DNA of 64,000 bases from Linnemannia hyalina (lineage: Eukaryota > Mortierellomycota > Mortierellomycetes > Mortierellales > Mortierellaceae), in NCBI GenBank assembly GCA_019671135.1, contig JAHRHY010000007.1, forward strand, positions 496,001 through 560,000, given 5' to 3'. Under the pieces are notes generated by a model. That model ran no database searches, was not told where the DNA came from, and saw nothing but the letters and a program-made list of their open reading frames with translations. Position numbers and translations under genes: made by a program. Positions 55,501 to 64,000 of the stretch are shown piece by piece (within the stretch, counting starts at the first letter, position 1; each line of letters starts with the position of its first letter).

Positions 55501-56382
55501 TGTTTCCGCTGTTCTTTCACTTACGACGACAATCCCGCAGAAGCGTACGCCCTCCTCTGTATTCTTGAACACTTGCTTGTGCGAAAGACGCATATGATTG
55601 ACTAGACCCTGAATGCTTCCAAAATCATATCGCTCACACCGTGGACAACCCAGTCTAGATTATTGTCAAATACAGAGACGGGGGAATGCAAAGTTAGCAT
55701 AAGATCACGCTGCATCGTGGATGCTTCCTGACTGCGGTTGGATGAGACAACACGCAAAGGTGTCCAATGAGTTGCTGTGTACCTGACAAAGTGTCCATCA
55801 GCGCGGACGGCATAGAGCGCCTCGGGTTGTCGCAGATCCCGTCCATAGTAAGCTGTCGCCCTCCTTGAGCTCTGTCGTTGACTGGCATATGGGTTCTGTT
55901 GTAAGCTGGGGTTCCCGAGCGTGCGCGATATTGTCGAGTTTCCAAACGGTGCACCCTGTCGTTCTATTCATAGCCACACAAGAAAAATAAAAATACCTTT
56001 GTCAGTTGATTGATCACCGTGATGAACACTTTCCACCGACTGAAGAAAAAAAGGATGTAGCGTTGCATGTACCACTGAGGATGGCGTGCCGAAGGTCCTC
56101 GAGCATGCGTTCTGCCTTGGCGAGCTCCTGTGCGATGGAGGCACCTTCAGCATGGCGAAGGAGAATCTCGAGGTCGAACTGATGGTCGATGATGTCGACG
56201 ACTTTTTGACGCGTCGCTGCAGTCCTGGGATCAACCTGTTGTTGTTGTTGTTGTGAAGGATGCTGTTGTTCTGAGCCAGGGGTTATTGGTGTTTCGGGAG
56301 TGGTCATTGTGATGTCGATTGAGGATTCTGTTGGAGTAGTGACCACGATGCCGTTGGTGTCGTTCCCTGCCTGCAAGGACAT
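52523..56382 (-). CDS. YEATS2-like chromatin reader (ATAC-type YEATS protein) with zinc finger
   Basis: Five exons, 56382-56073, 55963-55783, 55654-55525, 55209-53977 and 53881-52523, with matching phases, give 1070 aa. Residues ~55-105 form a helix, VVDIIDHQFDLEILLRHAEG and AKAERMLEDLRHAIL, matching the start of human YEATS2. Exons 2-3 give ALYAVRADGHFVRLGCPRCE and FGSIQGLVNHMRLSH, a C-x2-C...H-x4-H zinc finger. After an acidic and Gln/Pro-rich linker comes the YEATS domain (roughly 500-620): KRRVVVGNVSKYLPEEKRDP, KWMIYVDGTPKPEDI, FHLHESYKPNHVVTVSEAPF, WGETQIKVRLFFQDERNKPV, which binds acylated histone lysine. The C-terminus has CKACGSLWKQH with later CPHH, and a probable histone-fold region ending in LLVPHHLYQAIQDNPEELDF. 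The linker carries a (QP)n tract. The start is the first in-frame ATG of the conserved exon. Confidence 0.92.
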
Positions 56383-56851
56383 TCCTGGTTGCGGCACAGA
56401 GGTATGAAGCGAGAGTGTGTTTGCGTGTGAGTGTGAGACGACAAAGCATAAAAAATGCAGACAAAGACACCACAGGATTGCACATGTCTCACGTGACAAA
56501 TGAAAGAAAAAGGGCTTCGACCACCCTGTGCTTCTCGCCTTGTTTGCTTTAATACAACTTGGTACTGCACCCAATATCTCAATCCTAGCATTGTTTGTGA
56601 ACAGGTGCCGATGTTCAAGACTTGCCTGAAAATACGAGGGGCCAGTTTGGTCATGGTTGCCAGGGAGGTCAGGCACGGGGTTGTTGGCAGGGACCAAGAG
56701 TTGCCACCAACTCCAATTTCAATTTCATGGATTGTCGTGACTGCCAGAACCAAGTAAACAACCAAGTGCTTTTTCTTTTTTTTTTGACTTGCCTGCAGTT
56801 CACACACCTCCCCCTCCATTCAACTCTCCATCACAACCACCACATCGCACA
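56383..56851. promoter_or_regulatory. Divergent promoter YEATS2-like / REX4 with TCACGTGA
   Basis: 469 bp between divergent ATGs. A perfect palindromic E-box TCACGTGA at 56489-56496 lies 107 bp from the YEATS2-like ATG and 356 bp from the REX4 ATG. A pyrimidine tract (56769-56784) precedes the REX4 start. Confidence 0.5.
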
Positions 56852-58168
56852 ATGTCGCCACCAAAGAAGAACGCACCCCCTAAGGGCGCCAAGATAGCAA
56901 AGGTAGCAAAAGGAACCAAGAAGCAACCCCACAGCGTCACTCGCCATAACTACTCTAAGAAGCCCACTGCTGTCCAGACTCAAGTCTCCAAGAAGGCACA
57001 GTCCGCCGCTATCAAGGAGAAGGAGGCTCAGGACAAGACCCAATCCCCCTCTGTTGTCGCCAAAGCTGCACCTTCTTCCAACTGGAAAAACCTCATCAAA
57101 GTGAGTGTCTTATTACCGGAATTAGTTGGACTTGCACGCCGACGTAAAATTGACAGGAGGCTAGGACTAACCAAGCTGTTTTTTTAATTGTTCTTTTGTA
57201 GACGATTAAGCCTGCTCCCCGTAAAACTATACCCGTCACCAAGGCCCCCGCAAAACGGTCGCACGCAGAACTCTCAGATGAAGAGGACGATGAGGAAGAC
57301 GAAGAGGGCACTCCTAATGCTAAGGCCACCAAAATGGATCTCGCTTCGGGAACAAAGCACGACACAACACAACTCTGGTTTGATGACATTTCAAAGGACG
57401 ACCTCGAGAAGGCATACGGAAAGGCAGGAAAGAAGCTGGATTATGACCCCACCGACACAGGAAAGCACAAGTGAGTTCACCTCAATTGTCTTTTTCGATT
57501 GAATGATTCTCGTAGTCCTTTTTGGCATGTCCCAACCAAATATCAGCAGCATGAGCAAAGCGGTGTACTGACAACACGGTTGTTTTCAACAACTCAATTT
57601 TAGGATTGGAAAGTACGTCGGAATCGATTGTGAGATGGTGGGTGTCGGACCAGAAGGAACACAGTCAGCGCTGGCACGAGTCTCTATCGTCAATTACTAT
57701 GGAGTCAATATTCTGGATCTCTTTGTTCGCCCTCAGGAGTTTGTCACCGACTTCCGTACAGCCGTCAGTGGTATCACCCCCAAGCATCTCTTCAAAGCCG
57801 TTGAGTTCAAGGACGCCCAAAAGCAAGTCGCCGACATTATCGAAGACAAGATTGTGGTCGGACACGCTGTGCACAACGATTTCAAAGCCCTGATGTTGGA
57901 TCACCCCCAGCGTCTGATCCGTGATACTTCCCGCTACGCACCCTTCAGAGCCTTGACCAAGGGAAACACTCCTTCGTTGAAGAGATTGGCATTGGAGATT
58001 CTGGGCATCAGGATTCAGGACGGTTCCCATTCTTCGGTTGAGGATGCACGGATAACAATTTTGTTGTACAGGAAACATAAAGAGGCTTGGGATTCTTCAT
58101 TGGCACTCAAGGCGAAAAGGCGCGTCCAGAAGGCTACCACAACCCAGAAGAAGGTTGTCGCCAAGTAG
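56852..58168 (+). CDS. REX4: RNA exonuclease 4 (REX4), DEDDh 3'-5' exonuclease
   Basis: Nucleolar exonuclease linked to pre-rRNA processing in yeast. Three exons, 56852-57100, 57202-57470 and 57604-58168, consistent in phase, give 360 aa. The N-terminus is strongly basic (PPKKNAPPKGAKIAKVAKGT), followed by an acidic patch (ELSDEEDDEEDEE). The nuclease domain covers residues ~175-335 with Exo I YVGIDCEMVGVGPEG (Asp, Glu), Exo II VVGHAVHNDFKALMLDHP (Asp) and Exo III HSSVEDARITILLYRKHK (His, Asp), so all five catalytic residues are present. IRDTSRYAPFRALTKGNTPS is characteristic of REX4 rather than RNase T or ISG20. The C-terminal tail is basic. Confidence 0.95.
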
Positions 58169-59414
58169 TTCATATTTATCCTGCATTCTCATTAAACCAC
58201 TCCATTTGCATATCCAGCATTTTCTTAGTTGCTTTGACCTTCTAAATGATCTATCCTCCTGTGTCGTTGTCTGAGGTGTAATGGGCTGCTGTGTCGTTTT
58301 TATTCTATCAACTGGACGCCATTTAAGCGATTCCTATCCTCCTGGCCATGCGCCTGTACTGAGCAGCTGCGAGCTTTCTCTTTCGCCACATCATAAGAAT
58401 TCCTGAAAACAGCGCCATGAACACATTCGACGACTATTTGTCAAGGTGGAAAAGGAGAACGGCATGAGAACTAAGGCATATCGATTCAGGCCAAGAGGGT
58501 GAAAACAAAAACAGCGTTCTCTCTCCAACGGAAATACAAAATTGCTGAAGTGTCATACCAGGAAATGGGCGAACCGTCTAGCTTCGACTGCCTTGACACG
58601 CAAACAGGAGTGGTATGTAGGGAGGCGAATCTTGAGTTCTTCGTTCTCGTCATTCTTGGGGTCGTCGTATTTGCACTCTATCCTCTGGCGGTTGTGAGTG
58701 TCCTTGCATGAGTCTTCCGTTTTCTGGTAAATAAGAAATTGAGACATCAATACACTTTGTCAGTCGGTATTTCCAGTTTGGGTGGCAATCATCGATATGC
58801 ACACTCAGAATCCTGATAATCCCTGCAATGGAAATGAACTCCTTACGACTTGAAGAGCACTGCAGGCCAGACATTCTCCGATGGTAATGCAAGTGTATGG
58901 TGGATTTGCTGTATCTGGTACACCTTGCGGGAATCGTTTGGCGAGGTTATTGACGGAAAGTGGCGCGTAGGGTGTTGTTGGACCAGATGATAAACAGAGG
59001 ACAGTTGTTGCACTATATGGTTATCGAAGGGGATATGGTTGTTAGTTTGGGCTGCTTTGAATTTGAAGAACTCTTTGGCAAGGTTGTGGGATGAAAAGGA
59101 GGGTCTGGGAGATGTCGATGGTTTCATTACAGAGAGAGTCCGCAGAGGAGGGCTAGGATGAGCACGGAAAATGACGGCCGTGCACCGTTATGTATTATTG
59201 ATGGTCGCATCGGATGCTGTTGAGGAGGATGGAGAGAAGGAAGCGTGAACGTGGCAAGAATAGTGAGTAGCCAAGAAAAGCACATGCACAGTGCGCTTCC
59301 AAACGGTCGAAAAAAAAGAGTCACGTGTAGGATCCTCAGTGTTTATTTTGCACTCCCGCGAGAAGGCATTCGCTGATCTCTTCACAACAACATTACTCCT
59401 CTCTCCATTCAACC
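58169..59414. other. Spacer between REX4 and mitochondrial L11 genes
   Basis: 1.2 kb with no recognised gene. CACGTG at 59322-59327 (AGTCACGTGTAG) lies 88 bp before the L11 start codon and is the best candidate promoter element. Confidence 0.5.
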
Positions 59415-59867
59415 ATGTCCAAGAAGGCCCCCGCCGCTGCTTCTTCGCTCCTCCGCCTGGTCGTCCCCGCCGGAAAGGCTACCCCCTCGCCCCCCATCGG
59501 ACCCGCTCTCGGTCAGCGTGGAGTCAAGTCGATGGATTTCTGTAAACAGTTCAACGACAGGACCAAGAACGTCGACGTCGGAACCCCTCTCCCCGTCATT
59601 ATCACTGTCAAGGGCGACCGTACATTTACCTTTGTCACCAAATCCCCTCCTACCTCGTTCTTCCTCAAGCGCGCTGCCGGAATTGAGAAGGGAGGTACTA
59701 ACATTGGCAAGGAGCACCCCTTTGTCGGCAAGGTCAACCTGAAGCAGGTCTACGAGATTGCAAAGATCAAGCAGGCGGACGATGGCATGGGACACTTGTC
59801 GCTCAAGGGAATCTGTGCCGGAGTCATCGGAAGTGCCAAGTCCATGGGCATCGAGGTCGTCGCATAA
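59415..59867 (+). CDS. MRPL19: Mitochondrial large-subunit ribosomal protein uL11m
   Basis: Intronless, 150 aa. Bacterial-type L11, hence mitochondrial: LRLVVPAGKATPSPPIGPAL (N-terminal domain with the PP.GPALG signature), NDRTKNVDVGTPLPVIITVK, then the rRNA-binding C-terminal domain with VYEIAKIKQADDGMGHLSLK and GSAKSMGIEVV. Length equals a typical bacterial or mitochondrial L11 (about 140-150 aa). The start ATG 59415 is the only Met before the conserved LRLVVPAG, and MSKKAPAAASSLLRL could act as part of an import signal. Confidence 0.96.
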   Translation: MSKKAPAAASSLLRLVVPAGKATPSPPIGPALGQRGVKSMDFCKQFNDRTKNVDVGTPLPVIITVKGDRTFTFVTKSPPTSFFLKRAAGIEKGGTNIGKEHPFVGKVNLKQVYEIAKIKQADDGMGHLSLKGICAGVIGSAKSMGIEVVA

Positions 59868-60413
59868 GGAGGATATCTTGGTTGAACGAGCCTTTTTCTG
59901 TTCTTTTCTTCGTGGATCAGGATCACAGCAACAACAGCAACACTCATACACCCACCACACTCACACCCAATTGTACAATAATAGACCATCTTTTCTCTTT
60001 TTATTTTCTTTCTTCAATACAAAACCCACTATCCATCATTCTATGACATGTCGCGAGTCGCGAACACACTGCCTTGTCGAACATGGGCGCATTTACAGCA
60101 GGAATATCGGATAGACATACCGTTGTGTGGCTTGTGCTGTTTGTTTGATCATGTTCATTTTCAGGGCAGGTTCTCACTCCGTCGTCCGTCATAGTGTGTG
60201 CGGACAAAGAGTGAGCCTTTGTCGACCTTTTTTTTTTTTTTTGTGCGTTCTATTTGCCCCTCCGCCTTTTCACTTTTCCGAGATCTTCTTTTCTTCATTC
60301 TCTTCTTCTTCTCTTCTCCATTCCTCCGAACTCATTCACCACCTACTCCCGTTCCGTCAACCCCTTTCCGGACAAGCCGAATCTCACATCAACAACAACA
60401 GAGCACAAATATA
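59868..60413. other. Spacer upstream of the heme lyase gene
   Basis: T run near 60229-60241 and a pyrimidine-rich leader with CTTCTT tracts up to the heme lyase ATG. No gene was seen. Confidence 0.5.
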
Positions 60414-61426
60414 ATGTCGCCAGGAAAGGATACCTCAGCTGCCAGCCCACCTCCCGGCTGCCCTATGCACCAAGCCAACGCTACGCCTGCACCCGCACCT
60501 CCCAAGCCAGCACCACCACCAGGCTGCCCTATGCACCAGGACGCCACACCCCTCAACCCTGATAACAACATTCCTGCCCTGGCCCAGTCCCCCTTCCCCG
60601 ACCAAGAGATACCCCTCCCCACCGAGCGAGTCATTTCCTCGATCCCCCGCGCAAAGACCGAGGACGACTCCAAGTGGGAGTACCCCTCCCCCCAGCAGTT
60701 CTATAACGCCCTTCGTCGTAAAGGATGGGAGACTCCCGAGAATGCGATCGAGACCATGGTCGATATTCATAACTGGATGAACGAGGAGGCTTGGGCTGAG
60801 GTCATGAAGTGGGAGAAGGAGTACTCTGGGTGCGTCTCTTATCTTCGTTTTGTTGGTTTGGAGTGTGTGGACTGGAGTTTTTGCGAAGTGCTCATTGAAA
60901 GGTTGTCTGTGCTAACCTGGTTGTACTTGTTCAATTGAATGCGTGAATAGTACCTGCTGCGATCCCAAGTTGCTCCGTTTCCAGGGTCGTCCTCAGGAAC
61001 TTAGCCCAAAGGCCAGGATTATGAGCTTCTTCGGGTACGTTCAACGTCCTATGTCGTCGTTCTTTCAGCGTATTTCGCAATAATGGACAAGCAATAGCAA
61101 TGGAGCGCCACATACGGGCAACATGAGCGATTGAAAAACTAACACACGTTGTACCCTCTGCGCAACTGGTTCATTATAATAGTGCTCCCAAGCCTTTCGA
61201 TCGCCACGACTGGGTTATTGACCGGTGCGGCAAGGAGGTTCGCTATGTGATCGACTACTACGGAGGCGAGGACGATGTCGTCAACGATGTCCCCGTCTTC
61301 CACTTGGACGTCAGACCTGCGTTGGACTCTGTCGAGAGCGCCATGGATCGTCTCAAGTTTGGCGTCCGTGAAGCCTTTGCCCGCTTCAAGGGAGAGGATG
61401 CCCAGGCTTCCACCAAGACCGCTTAA
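60414..61426 (+). CDS. CYC3: Holocytochrome c synthase (cytochrome c heme lyase)
   Basis: Attaches heme covalently to apocytochrome c (or c1) in the mitochondrial intermembrane space. Three exons, 60414-60829, 60951-61034 and 61183-61426, phases agree, 247 aa. Two heme-regulatory CP motifs, each in PPPGCPMHQ or PPGCPMHQ, occur at residues ~17 and ~40. Core family motifs: [40 protein letters not shown] (contains the conserved His of the heme-binding region), [20 protein letters not shown] (contains FDRHDW) and [10 protein letters not shown]. The usual tyrosine after the GY/GA junction differs slightly. Whether it serves cytochrome c or c1 cannot be told. Intron 2 (61035-61182) ends at a TAATAG. 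Confidence 0.95.
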
Positions 61427-63870
<2,444 letters not shown>

Positions 63871-64000
63871 AAATCTTTTCTGATTTTTCGGGATACAAAA
63901 ACAAATCGTTCTTTACAGTAAAAATAACAATATAACTTCCTTGTTGTGTTTTTTTTTTTTTTTTGGCAGCTCTTGGTGATATTTGAATGATGTTGTTTGT

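Overview
This window is eukaryotic, and it looks fungal. Its genes carry short GT-AG introns, usually about 60 to 160 nt, with CTAAC-like branch sites. Intergenic DNA is rich in CT tracts, homopolymers and microsatellites. Gene content (a T-box transcription factor beside an APSES/MBP1-type factor, a WDR81-like BEACH protein, a YEATS2-like protein, degenerate NACHT/STAND and F-box copies, a LINE remnant) fits an early-diverging fungus of the Mortierella type (Mortierellomycota). That placement is inferred from gene families and general sequence style; no rRNA or marker was available.

Layout. 1-2494 (-): WDR81-like BEACH/pseudokinase gene, running off the left edge. 2910-4677 (+): FNBP4-like protein. 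5706-7135 (-): mitochondrial ADP/ATP carrier. 8168-11987 (-): TBC1D13-like Rab GAP. 13431-15957 (+): MBP1-like APSES/ankyrin factor with two MCB boxes in its own upstream region. 16309-16874 (+): small coiled-coil protein. 18.4-26.2 kb is an accessory region with a diverged direct duplication, a truncated F-box copy, a full F-box gene with an in-frame stop 70 codons before the end of its open frame, and a decayed non-LTR retrotransposon. 26677-36039 (-): UTP20, 9 exons, about 2849 aa. 36.5-37.1 kb: dead NACHT/STAND fragment. 41063-43564 (+): T-box factor.

44.77-48.94 kb is the most unusual segment. It is a nearly perfect inverted repeat with arms of about 1.8 kb and a 434-bp loop. The right arm is itself bounded by an older, diverged terminal inverted repeat of about 150 bp, one copy of which lies in the loop. 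49.0-52.0 kb holds decayed coding fragments, one of them resembling a TnpB/Fanzor-like or transposase C-terminal part.

52.5-63.9 kb is a compact housekeeping block: YEATS2-like (-) divergent from REX4 (+), mitochondrial ribosomal protein L11, holocytochrome c synthase, and cytosolic ribosomal protein uL16/RPL10. Ribosome biogenesis and translation (UTP20, REX4, mL11, RPL10) and mitochondrial function (ADP/ATP carrier, mL11, heme lyase) are the main shared themes. CACGTG elements recur in several of these upstream regions. Exon joins given below were read by eye from splice signals, reading phase and family conservation; every multi-exon sum is divisible by three.
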